The notes below the pieces were generated by a model. It was given only the letters and a program-made list of their open reading frames with translations. It searched no databases and was not told where the DNA came from. Source: Malachius bipustulatus (Eukaryota; Arthropoda; Insecta; Coleoptera; Melyridae). From it: a DNA stretch of 64,000 bases. The stretch is taken from assembly GCA_910589415.1 (NCBI GenBank), contig OU342632.1:30703637-30767636 (forward strand), read 5' to 3'. Every line of letters begins with the position of its first letter. The stretch's first letter is position 1. This document shows positions 11,439 to 21,781 of the stretch, piece after piece. The position numbers and the translations under genes were made by a program.

Positions 11439-13055
11439 CTATTTTGGATGTTTACGTCTGCAATGTTCGGTCAAAGAACATTTATGTCTCGTTTCAAAAG
11501 AACATTCTTCACATTTGTACTGCTTCGCTTCTTTAGAATGTTTATATTTAGAATGCTTGGTCAAATCACTTTTCCTTCTGGTTTCAAAAGAACATTCCTG
11601 ACATTTGTATATTTCTACTTCTGTTGAATGTTTAATATTATGATGAGTGGTCAAATCATATTTTCTTCTTGCTACATAAGAACATTCCAGACATTTGTAC
11701 AGTTTGCCGTCATTTGTATGTTTATATTTATAATGTTGAATCAAGTTAACTTTGACTTTTGTTTCATAACAACATTCAGCACATCTGTACATTTCCGCCG
11801 TTTTTGCATGTTTATGTTGATAATGTTGGATTAAGTACGATTTATATCTCGTTTCAAAAGAACATTCCTGACATTTGTACAAATCAGCTTCATTTGAATG
11901 TTTACGTTTGTAATGTAGCGACAAATCACCTTTTCTTTTTGTCTCATACGAACATCCCTGACATTTGTACACTTCAAATTCATTTGCATGTTTATATTTA
12001 TAATGTTGAATCAAGTTACCTTTCCATTTTGTTTCATATGAACACTCCTGACATTTGTATACTTCAACTTCTTTTGAGTGTGCATATTTATAATGCCTGG
12101 TAAAATGACCTTTATTTTTTGTTTCATAAGAACATTCCTGACACTTGTACACTTCTGCATCTTTTGAATGTTGATGTTTATAATGCTGGGTCAAGTTATA
12201 ATTAATTCTTGTTTGATAGGAACATTCCTGACATTTGTACACTTCGGTTTCTTTTGAATGTTGAATTTGATAATGTCTGGTCGCAGAGCTTTTAATTTTT
12301 GTTGTATAAGAGCATTCCTCACATTTGTATACTTTCACTCCTTTTGAATGTTTATATTTATAATGCTGTGACAAATAAGCTTTTCTTCTTGTTTTATAGG
12401 AACATTCTTCACATTTGTATATTTCAGTGTGTCCTGAGTGAACTCTTTTAAAATGTTTGATAAGGTTGTCTTTAAAACCGGTTTCATACTGACAATAGTT
12501 ACATTTGTACATTTCTGTACACTGTTTGTGTTTGTGATTATAATGACGGATGTAACTGGATTTCTTGTTAGTTTTGTAAGGACAGTGCGCACAGTTAAAC
12601 TTCAAGTTTCCTTCGCTCACGCTTCCTGAATACTGCAACTTATTTTTTTGAACAAAGTCACCTCGATCCGAGTTAAATACTCCAACAATGCTTGTGTTCC
12701 CCACCAGTTTCCATCCTGGTTTATGTTCTTCTATGTCAACTTCTTCTTTAACTTGATGCGTCCCCTCTGTTAGCTCACATATTGGTTTTCGCTCATCAAT
12801 GTCTGTTTCATTTTGCAGTGCAACTTTTTCTATTTGTAGCTTGTTATCGTACAGGCTGAAGTCCTCCGGTTCATTTTTTATAAGATCAGCACGTGAGGCA
12901 GCGCCAACGCCAACACACTTCAACTCGGGCAGCAGGTGGGAAGTTTCATCTTCAAGTTTCAAATTTGAGAGCAAGGAGGAATTATTAAATGAGTCACTTT
13001 GAATTGTTTGGACTGTCTTCTTTTCCGGTGCCGGTGATTCCTCAGTTGAACTCAT
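11439..13055 (-). CDS. C2H2 zinc-finger protein, 13 fingers (tandem paralogue A)
   Basis: Probable sequence-specific DNA-binding nuclear protein of a lineage-expanded family; orthologue not recognised. 538 residues from the ATG at 13055 (MSSTEESPAPEKK), chosen because the neighbouring paralogue also begins MSS; the frame stays open a little further upstream without an ATG. Residues 1-150 are acidic, without fingers, and include a short motif DLIKNEPEDFSLYDN (sumoylation-like KxEP) shared with the paralogue. Thirteen C2H2 fingers follow, nearly back to back, of the form YKCxECSYET-(R/K)xK-xxL-xxHYKxKHS, C-x2-C-x12-H-x4-H, with linkers such as KEAEVYKC in place of the common TGEKP. The first finger is FNCAHCPYKT. 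Single-exon coding region. Its paralogue lies 4.7 kb to the right on the same strand. Target unknown. Confidence 0.9.
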   Translation of the reverse strand: MSSTEESPAPEKKTVQTIQSDSFNNSSLLSNLKLEDETSHLLPELKCVGVGAASRADLIKNEPEDFSLYDNKLQIEKVALQNETDIDERKPICELTEGTHQVKEEVDIEEHKPGWKLVGNTSIVGVFNSDRGDFVQKNKLQYSGSVSEGNLKFNCAHCPYKTNKKSSYIRHYNHKHKQCTEMYKCNYCQYETGFKDNLIKHFKRVHSGHTEIYKCEECSYKTRRKAYLSQHYKYKHSKGVKVYKCEECSYTTKIKSSATRHYQIQHSKETEVYKCQECSYQTRINYNLTQHYKHQHSKDAEVYKCQECSYETKNKGHFTRHYKYAHSKEVEVYKCQECSYETKWKGNLIQHYKYKHANEFEVYKCQGCSYETKRKGDLSLHYKRKHSNEADLYKCQECSFETRYKSYLIQHYQHKHAKTAEMYRCAECCYETKVKVNLIQHYKYKHTNDGKLYKCLECSYVARRKYDLTTHHNIKHSTEVEIYKCQECSFETRRKSDLTKHSKYKHSKEAKQYKCEECSFETRHKCSLTEHCRRKHPK

Positions 13056-13734
13056 GATGAGGGTTTTCCAATTTTCATCCAATCTAAACGCTAAATAAAC
13101 GCCAACTATTCACATTTAGGGAATGTATCCCCAATTCACATTAGTTTTTTTTCTTCCACAAAATTAAAAAGATGTGGAAATGTTCCACTTGCCAAATATT
13201 TGTTGAACTGTCCCACTAACGAAGGACTGGATAAATACGGAAGGTTGATTTGTACTTTGCGTAGAGGGACCGTACCCTTTTCTATAATTACTTCAGGGTT
13301 GGAGAGGTGTTCATTTCTATATCATTAATATTAATTTTATAATTTTCTCCAACATTCAACAAACTGAACAATACAATAACTTTAACAAACTCTTTAGGTT
13401 AGATTTTTTTTAACGAACCTTTGACAATGACGCTGACATCAATAAAAATGACAGGTTTGTATAAAAGATACAGATACAAATGACAACAATGACAATAATT
13501 GACAAAAGTCGGCTAATTTTTATTTTTAAAGTAAATGAGGGAAAACATAAATTTTACTGAAAAACCAAAAAAAATAACCAAATTAAGCAAAGCTGTACCT
13601 AATTATTATTGTAATGCTTATTGTTAGTAAATATCGAGGAGGATGAGGATGAACAATAAAGAGAGGAGTTACGTCGTTATACGTCCGTAGTAATAAATTT
13701 AAGGTAACATTTTGAGTTTTATACGGTTATTATT
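13056..13734. other. Upstream region of zinc-finger gene A
   Basis: Should contain the promoter and 5' UTR. AT-rich, several TGACAA-type motifs (13430-13510), no clear core promoter and no other gene. Confidence 0.4.
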
Positions 13735-13801
13735 GTCACCCGTAGGGAACCTGCATTACCGACACTGACGCTTACTAATGTAGCGCATTCTTTATATCAA
13801 A

Positions 13802-14179
13802 GGGTACGTTCACCTGACGTCAACTGTTGAATAGCAGCGCAAAACGGTTGAGTATTAGTTGTTTCAACATGTTGGAAATAGTCTGAACGCATTGTTGAGA
13901 TCGAGAGATATTGTGACATGTTTCTGGATACGATTCAAGTTCATAGAAATAATTATTATCATTTATTTGTCGCTGATTGTATCAGGAGCATTCTTATTAC
14001 TTGCAACTTTTACTTCCCACTTTGCACATGTCCGCAACATACATGTTGACTGTGCTGAGCGTGAAATATTTACGCTCACAAAAATACTCAACAGTTTAGC
14101 AACGGTTGTAAGTGAGCGGTATGTCTGAACGCAAGCGCTACCTCAACAACTCAACGGTTGATGTCAGGTGAACGTACCC
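13802..14179. mobile_element. MITE with GGGTACGTTCACCTGAC ends
   Basis: Inverted ends GGGTACGTTCACCTGACGTC on the left and GGGTACGTTCACCTGACATC on the opposite strand at the right, ~378 bp in all. No target duplication could be identified, so the superfamily is open. It sits inside the left part of the outer hAT MITE. Confidence 0.65.
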
Positions 14180-14346
14180 ATTTACACTAGACTAACTTCG
14201 ACTGAAAACCGGCAGCGAGGCGACACTAGCGAACCTGGCGGCTCGAGTTTGGCTAGAGTTGTTCTACTGGGATTTGGTTTCCTATTCGCGGCTTGGCGCG
14301 GCGCGACAACTCGTGACACTAGATGGCGCTGCCACAGCGGCTGCCT

Positions 14347-14797
14347 TAGGGAACCTGTATTACCGCTTTACTAGGGTAGCGCATTCTCATTCTCACAAAA
14401 AGTTGGGAAAAAAGTTGGAAATGTCAAATTTGACTTCATAAACGTCAGATTTTCCATGAACGTACAACTGTCTAAAAATTCACATAATTTGTTATTAAGT
14501 CCGCGTATTAAAACGCATTTTTATCAGTAACTACGTGTTAGAAACTAAAGTCTACAGCTTCGTAGATCCTATAAACCCGTAATTTTGTTTTTAATACCCA
14601 CTGAAAGAGGATTATCGATTTCTATTCGTGTTATTATTTTGTTTCATTTTTCAAACTTCGCTTTTTTTCTTTTGATACCTACGCCTGTGACCAAATGTGC
14701 CAAAAATATGACATCCAGCTGTTCAAACATAACCGTGTTTAGTAAACGTCAAAAAGTGAATGCGCTACCCTAGTAAAACGGTAATGCAGGTTCCCTA
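14347..14797. mobile_element. hAT-type MITE, inner copy
   Basis: 451 bp, same TAGGGAACCTG ends as the outer copy, flanked by a perfect 8-bp duplication GGCTGCCT (14339-14346 and 14798-14805). It is a second member of the same family that jumped into the first. Noncoding. Confidence 0.85.
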
Positions 14798-15409
14798 GGC
14801 TGCCTTCGAAATGCATGTAAAATTGCTGGAGTTGGACGTATTATAGTCTGGTTCTAGTGTATTTGTTTATAGTCTCACAAAAAGTTGGGAATGTCAAATT
14901 TAACTTAAAAAACGTCAGATTTTCAATGAACGTAGAACTGTCTGAAAAATACATAATTTGTTATTAAGCCCGCGTATTCAAAAAAAATTTTAAACTTTTG
15001 CTGCGTTAGAGGATGTTCTAACAATAAAAAGAGGGCTTTCTACTTGTTCGCGCGTTGCCTAAAGGTAACTTTCTTAATATTTTAAACTCATTATAGTCCT
15101 CTATCAATACTTATACCTCTGTTACTGGGATTTCTGGATAAAAAATGCACCCAGCCCCATCAGCAGACCAGTTATGATTGCAGAAAATACACGGAGTCGA
15201 AGTTTCCTTATACCTGGAAGTTTCTCAGGTAGCTTTTTTATACATCTTGATGAATCTTATTTTTAAGGATCAGTATGGGAGGGTCTTATAGGGGTATTAA
15301 GATCACATTACATTGCCGTTCGTGTGTCTACCAAAAAGTAAACGTCAACGAGTGAATGCGTTACCCTAGTAAGAGTTAGTGTCGGTAATGCAGGTTCCCT
15401 AGTCACCCG

Positions 15410-16881
15410 CGACCGAGAGCGCCACCAAACGCCTCTGAAAATTTCTGCAATATTTAAATTCAAATATCTTTTTATTACTTAATAAATAAATAATTTATTT
15501 ATTACTTAATAGTAATCGATGATAGTATAAGGTAATTCTAGTTGCACCAGTATACCTACTGACTCATTTTGAGATAAATATAGTGGGACAACCATAGTTG
15601 TCTCATTTCACCTCTTCATAAAACCAAACAGGATAAACTACCATAATTGAAATTGCTATTTTTTTTTATGATCTAAAAGGTATATTTTGGTGAAATATGG
15701 CGGGCGTTTTCAATATTAAAAGACTGAAAATAAAACTCGTAATAAGCTTATAATTGGCCAGATGGCAATTATCAGGAATCGGAACAATAAATTGCAAATG
15801 CCTGTATTCACAAAAAGTAACAACGCTAACGACTACACTGGAACGGGATTGACCAAAACAATTAAATGAATAAAAAATGATGCAAGCAAATAAGAAGAAT
15901 AAACCAAAGAAAAATGCGGTATTGCCATATAAACCTAATAGGTGCTGATTGTTGCTTTCTCTCACCATTTAGCCAATTCAAATGTAACAGCGCTGTGGTC
16001 TCTGGCAATATTGCCAATGCTTTGCTTTACTGCGAAAAGTTTGGTTGCTAGTGCAATATATTTATTGTTTTATGCACAAGCTTCCTGAAAACTTGCTTTT
16101 GATTGTCACTTGTGCCTAAAAGAATGTCATTTCGAAACTAAAATGACAACTTTTTGAAACGATTTAACAAAATAAATTTTGTGCTATTTTTTTAGCATAT
16201 TTAAAACATTAAAATTTAGATAACATCAGTCAAAGTTGATTAGAACATACTTCACCTTAAAAAATTTGGTTTGTCAAAAGTAGTTCAAAGCTTCAAATGG
16301 GTGGTGGTACTGGTGGTGGGTACCAACACAATCAAATTTAAAAACATTTGGAATGGGATATAGGTAATTAGGTACCTACTGTACAAAAATAACATAATCT
16401 GATATTATAACAATATTTATGTAATCATTAGAATAATGCTCAATTACATAAAATTATGCAAATTGATTTTATAATAATTCTCTCTAATTTATAATTTTAT
16501 AAAACTATCAAATTCAATTTGGACTATTATTATTATTATTGTTCCAGAACATGAAAATATATTACAACATAATTTTTTCGATCTTAATGCTGATTAGTCT
16601 GTAACCCCCAGTCCCCAGTTGGCCTCAGTTAAAAACTTTCCAATACATCACAACAGAAATAATAGTCACTTCACTTCAAATATAAAACGTTTAAATAAAT
16701 TTAGCCTTCCAAAAAAAAAATCAGCCTCTCCTAACATTTGATTCTAGAGTGGGAAGGGGGGGGGGGGGGAGCAAAATTTAGAGTTACCACCAAGTGATAG
16801 AAATCCACGCTATGCCACTAGGGTCCCCCAACTAACAAACCGTCAGCGCCGGACCTGATATACTCTCGATCTTCACTTGTA
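15410..16881. other. Intergenic DNA, nothing recognised
   Basis: AT-rich, with a G homopolymer run near 16755-16770. A short open frame at 15666-15968 (minus) has hydrophobic composition but no family resemblance and is not annotated. Confidence 0.5.
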
Positions 16882-17553
16882 CAGTGAAACCTGGATAACC
16901 CGGACACGCCTGGGACCGAAAATAAATTCCGTCTTATACAGGTTTCCGGCTTAAACAACAAAACTGTCTAAGCCGGAAACAAACCTGCTTAGCACGGAAA
17001 ATGCCCAACAGTACGTACATACATACAAACACTTACTTGTAAAGTAAAAAACCAATTAATTTTTTGATATGTAAATTAAATCTATTTAATATTTCAGTGT
17101 TAGCGTGTTTAAATTTAATTTTGCAGACATAATTATCGAATATTCGAATATTGTACCTACTACATAAAAATATTTTTACGCTCACAGTTGGAGAGTTTAG
17201 AATTGATTAAAATAAAAATTGAATCCGAACAGGACTACACAGGAAGTGCATAAGTACCTACAGACAGTTTTTATTGCCGCAATAAAAATTCCGAGAAGTG
17301 AGAGTTGAATAGACGAGCGAGAACATGCGGAGATGAAGGGTTTTAGGTGGCGACGTCGATCTGCTTCCGTCTTATGCAGGTGAAATTGCGTGCATAAGGT
17401 TAAAAAACGTGTTCGTCTCCGCGTTACGCAGTTTCCGGCTTGAGCAGTGGAAGTTAACATGTAATGTGTATAGCTTGATTCGGGACCGGGAAAAATTTCC
17501 GTGATAGACAGATTTCCGTCTTATTCAGTGTCCGTCTTATCCAGGTTTGACTG
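16882..17553. mobile_element. pogo/Tc1-like MITE
   Basis: 672 bp flanked by TA on both sides (16880-16881, 17554-17555). Ends are CAGTGAAACCTGGATAA on the left and CAGTCAAACCTGGATAA on the opposite strand at the right, the CAGTnnAACCT type seen in pogo/Tigger relatives. Subterminal copies of TTCCGTCTTAT and GTTTCCGGCTT recur several times in both orientations. No transposase. Confidence 0.8.
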
Positions 17554-17780
17554 TATTTGTATTTGTATATTGAGGGTGATCTAGTTACTTCGACCTAAAA
17601 AGATCTATTGTATCCCCTCTACTGTGCTTCGCCTGGTGTGGAATCCCTTTAGTGAAGCACCCTCTCCAGGTCCGTTTCCTTGAGAAACTTCAGGATTGAG
17701 AGGATCAAGGTCGGGTAAGTTCCCGGCCTCTAGTTGGTGGTATCGATCTTCACTTGCAGAGATATTCTTCATAGTTCAGC

Positions 17781-18878
17781 TTATTTTTGATGTTTACGTT
17801 TATAATGCCGGGTCAAATGACCTTTATTTTTTGTTTCAAATGAACATGCCTGACACTTGTGCACTTCTGCTTCTCGACTAGAATGTTTATATTTAAAATG
17901 GATGGATAGAGTACCTTTAATGCCTGTTTCATATGAACATTCTGTACATTTGTATACTTCTGCTTCTTTTTCATAATGTGTATCCTTGATATGTTGGATC
18001 AGATGACTTTTACTTATTGTTTGATACGAACATTCACGGCATTTATTCATTGAATGTTTACATTTATAATGGAAGGTCAAATGGGCCTCGTTTCTTGTTT
18101 TAAAAAAACATTCGTGACATTTGAACATTTCAGCTTCTTTTGCATGTTTATATTTACAGTGTTGGGTCAAGTTGCCTTTGTGTCTTGTTTCAAAAGAACA
18201 TTTCTCACATTTGTACACATCAGCTTCTTTGGCATGTTTCAGTTCATGTTTGGCCAGATAATTTTTAGATTTTGATTCATAAGCACATTCTTTACATTTG
18301 TGTATTTCAGTGTGTTCCGAGTGAATTCTGTTAAAATGTCGGACGAGGTAATCTTTGAATCTGGTTTCATACCGACAATAGTTACATTTGTACATTTCAG
18401 TGCATTGTTTAGTGTGTTTGTGATTATAATGCTTGATGAGATTACATTTCAACTTTGTTTTATAAGGACAACGCGAACACTTCACCTTTCCTTCGCTCTC
18501 GGTTTCTAGAGATTGTAAATCAGTTTTTTGAACAGAGTTCAGCTCATCCTCGAACATTGCGAGATTGCTGCTTCCCGTCAGCACCAATTCTGGTTTATCT
18601 TCTTGGATGTCAATTTCTTCTATAAAAAATGCAACTTTTTCTGCTTGCAGCTGATGATCGGTATCATGTACATGTAGTCCTAAGTCTTCGGGTTCCTTTT
18701 TTATAAGGTCAGCAAGTGAGGCAGGGTCAATATACTTTACTTCTGATGACAGGTTCGAAGTTTCAACATTTTTTTCCTCTTTAAGCTTCAAATTTAAGAG
18801 AAAGGACAGAAAGGAGGAATTAAAGGAATCACCATCCATTGTTTTGAGGATGTTATCTTGTGATCCCTTTGAACTCAT
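17781..18878 (-). CDS. C2H2 zinc-finger protein, 8 fingers (tandem paralogue B)
   Basis: 365 residues, starting MSSKGSQDNILKTMDGDSF. Clear paralogue of the gene at 11439-13055: the finger-free leader shares LADLIKKEPEDLGL, LQAEKVA, a DIQEDKPE-like acidic piece and the layout before the first finger (CSRCPYKTKLKCNLIKHYNH). Eight fingers follow, of the same C-x2-C-x12-H-x4-H type with long KEAEVYKC-like linkers. One finger has a three-residue spacing between its histidines (HELKH), and the linker before KCRECSYQT is shortened. Likely a nuclear DNA-binding protein; target unknown. The finger number differs from the paralogue, as expected for expansion and contraction of tandem finger arrays. Single coding exon; the start is the first ATG and fits the paralogue. 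Confidence 0.9.
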   Translation of the reverse strand: MSSKGSQDNILKTMDGDSFNSSFLSFLLNLKLKEEKNVETSNLSSEVKYIDPASLADLIKKEPEDLGLHVHDTDHQLQAEKVAFFIEEIDIQEDKPELVLTGSSNLAMFEDELNSVQKTDLQSLETESEGKVKCSRCPYKTKLKCNLIKHYNHKHTKQCTEMYKCNYCRYETRFKDYLVRHFNRIHSEHTEIHKCKECAYESKSKNYLAKHELKHAKEADVYKCEKCSFETRHKGNLTQHCKYKHAKEAEMFKCHECFFKTRNEAHLTFHYKCKHSMNKCRECSYQTISKSHLIQHIKDTHYEKEAEVYKCTECSYETGIKGTLSIHFKYKHSSREAEVHKCQACSFETKNKGHLTRHYKRKHQK

Positions 18879-19180
18879 GACACTTTGTCTTCATCCAATT
18901 CCAAGTTGTGGAAACTGTGATTTATTTAATTGTCTAAGGTAGGGAACTAGCAACTACTAGAGCGATCGCCGATTAGCAGGAGGAATAGGAATCCGAATTT
19001 AAATTTTATTTAACCTTACTTAACCTACTTTTTAGGTTAGGGTGTGTTGGGTTACCCAATTTAACTTGGGTATGTTGATTGTTGGGAGAGTGACTTGACT
19101 TTGACTTTGGACTTAGCCTCGGGAAGTCTAGTCCTAGTCAAAGAGATTAACTAGAGAGGAGTGAATCTGTAGTAAAAAAT
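18879..19180. other. Upstream region of zinc-finger gene B
   Basis: Expected promoter and 5' UTR. AT-rich with TTAACCTTAC-like repeats; no core promoter recognised. Confidence 0.35.
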
Positions 19181-19864
19181 TGGCAACAAAATAGCGCCCT
19201 CCTCCAACCTGGCAAGAACTAATCTTAGCCGGCACAAAAACCATGCATACTGTAAGCCAGTACACAAACCGGTTCTATATTTAGCCTTGAGACAAATGTC
19301 AATTAAAAATAATTATTGTTTCTTAGTCAATAAACAACAGACATTTTATTTAAACAGTTTAATAAATAAAAATTGGAATATTTTTTACATTCTAAGTAGG
19401 GAATCATAAAGTTTAGTTATTTTGTAGAGAACCTTAAACTAAAATTTACATTTACAATATAACAACTTAATATAATATCAGCAATGGTTAACATAACGTA
19501 GCTTTACCTTTCATTACGTGCTTTTCAACTTCATTGGTCCTCAATCCTCATGCAGACGATCTGAAATATTATGAACTGCAACCTCCGCTCTCCTCACGAT
19601 TGATTTCCATACTCTTCACTCTTCCGTCTTCAGCTCTACCACCGTTCTTTTTCTGCTGGACTTTTGATTTATTAAAAACTTGAATTACCTAAATTATAAT
19701 TTTGGGTTTTTGACACGTAACATTTTACTTACGCTTACGATTGATTATTTTAGCTTTTGATTGTTTCATATTTTTGTTCTTTATAGTAATTTATCCATGG
19801 TAACCATGAATGCCAGGGGTAGTTAGTTCCCGCCAGGTTGGAGGAGGGCGCTGTACTGTTGCCA
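19181..19864. mobile_element. MITE with TGGCAACA ends
   Basis: 684 bp with inverted ends of ~45 bp. Both share GCGCCCTCCTCCAACCTGGC followed by GAACTAA, and both begin TGGCAACA. No target duplication was recognised and no coding capacity is present. Confidence 0.7.
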
Positions 19865-21779
19865 GTTTATCCATTTACAATAATCCCTCTCTTAGTTCAT
19901 GCTCCTTGGTCCTAGTCAAAGCTTTACAGCATACAACTGCCACTGAAAATTGGCACCGGAAGTTACTATCGCCCAAGCGGCTGGATGTTTAACTAGCGTT
20001 GATTTAAAATGTCAATTATTAATTGAACGAAACGTCAATCTGCCGTTGGCTTGTCATCTACAAAATAAATCACAATTTAATATGCAGTTTTATTTTACAA
20101 GTATAATTATTCTAATGCTTAAATCTGAATATATGTAATCAGAATGCAGAAATAGTGAATTATTAACGTGTGTTCATTATTAAATATTTACACGAAAGTG
20201 ATAGTTAGGTATTATTGACCGAAACCAAGAACTCTAGGTAATATTATTATGTCCGTGAACACTTGCATCATTTTATGTCCGTGATTTTTTAAATAATTAA
20301 TTTTTGGCTGTGTGTAGTTAACGATCAAGGCAATAGATGACGCTACTATTTTTGACCAACTTAATTACTTGTAGGTAAATAGCGGAGAGCTGCACGTATT
20401 TATTATCTATAGTGTATTTGGTAATAGTAAATAGTAATAATGAACGAGCCCTTTCTATGTAATATGACACAAGTTTTGGACTTTAATATCTGATGATAAA
20501 AAATGATTAACAAATCTGATAAATAAAACTAAGATCATGATGTAGATAGCTACGGTGTGTGGTGGTGGTGTTTGTACACTCTGAACGCACACACAGAGTA
20601 CACACTGGCCGCTCTCAACTCAAGTGGAACACTCGCCACCGCTCGACGGTGGTTTTAGTTTCATCAACGGCAGTCGCGCTACTCTACTGTTCTTTCAAGT
20701 CTTAAATTCAAATATTGGATTTGAAACATCGTTGATTTGAATGTTCGGAAAAGAACAAAAAAACGGTGATTCTATGATATTAATTAAAGCGACAATAAAC
20801 ACGACTTAATTCTCTTTCTTTGTAGATACGACGCAGTCTAGGCAGATCGGTTCGTTTTCGAAAATAAATTTGTGTTCTTTATCACCGGGTCGACGCTTAA
20901 TCACAGACATATGGTCAGGAAGTGCTGTGTGCTTGTATAGTGAGGTAGATGACAAAAAATTCTTTGGAAGAAAAGACAAGGGGAAAAATAGTGTCCTTAA
21001 AGAAAGTACAGCTTCATTAGAGAGGAAGTCGTTTATATGAGTAATATACGAAAAGATTTTAAGAAGAAAAAAAAGTTGTTTTTAGGCGCTTAAAAATTTT
21101 TAAACTCCGTGACGTAAATTTTTTTGTCAATATTATTCGTAAGACTGCCCCCATCGAGGCCCGACGACAGGAACTTATAATTATCTTTTAATTAGTGCCA
21201 ACTTAGCGTCTTATTACTCTTATTACAATGAATAACCCTGCCAGATTTCGACAAAATTGGCAATCGGATCTTTGAGATATTAATAAAAAATTTTTTTTAA
21301 CTTTGACACCTGTATCTTGAAAACCAGACTTTATATGAACTTTTTGACTTGAATATGGTTCAGGAATGCGATGCAGGATACGCCCTATCATTAAGTAACA
21401 CCCTGTATAATATAATAATATACATTAATAATAATATGTTTATTAAAATAGATATCATAAAACAGTCACTCATGCAGCTGATCAAGTCCTCATTTTACAA
21501 TTTTTGCCGCGGCCTGGCCGGCCGGCAGTCAAACTTCATGTAAAGTAGGACCTCGGCATTATTCTTGACAATCAGGGTTGCACTATAGCGTCTCACTCTC
21601 ACGACACTGACCATCTTTTAAAGCTTAAGACGTTCGTAGTGCGTTTTAACCTATGTTTTTAGTCAAAGGGAGATGTCTTGATCTAACCAGTATATGACTA
21701 ATCAGGGAATTACCAGGTTAGGTAACTCTCATTTCAAAAATATTACATTTTTAGACAAAAGAATTACCTTGTAGGTATG
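19865..21779. other. Intergenic DNA, mostly unremarkable
   Basis: No supported gene. A GC-richer patch near 20560-20700 could be regulatory but has no recognisable motif. A lone AACACCCTGTATA at 21396 resembles one end of a mariner-type element. Confidence 0.4.
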
Positions 21780-21781
21780 TA

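Larger units (their letters stand above)
13743..15401. mobile_element. hAT-type MITE, outer copy, with two insertions
   Basis: Ends TAGGGAACCTGCATTACCG and its inverse. Flanked by a perfect 8-bp target duplication GTCACCCG (13735-13742 and 15402-15409), the hAT signature length. Subterminal matches (GTAGCGCATTC / GAATGCGTTAC) extend the inverted repeats to ~45 bp. The interior shares sequence with the inner copy (CACAAAAAGTTGGG, AACGTCAGATTTTC). Two further elements sit inside it. Confidence 0.85.

Noticed and set aside
13056..13082. Upstream extension of zinc-finger gene A beyond the chosen ATG
   Set aside because: The nine extra codons begin at a TTG and are not shared with the paralogue, which starts at the same MSS.
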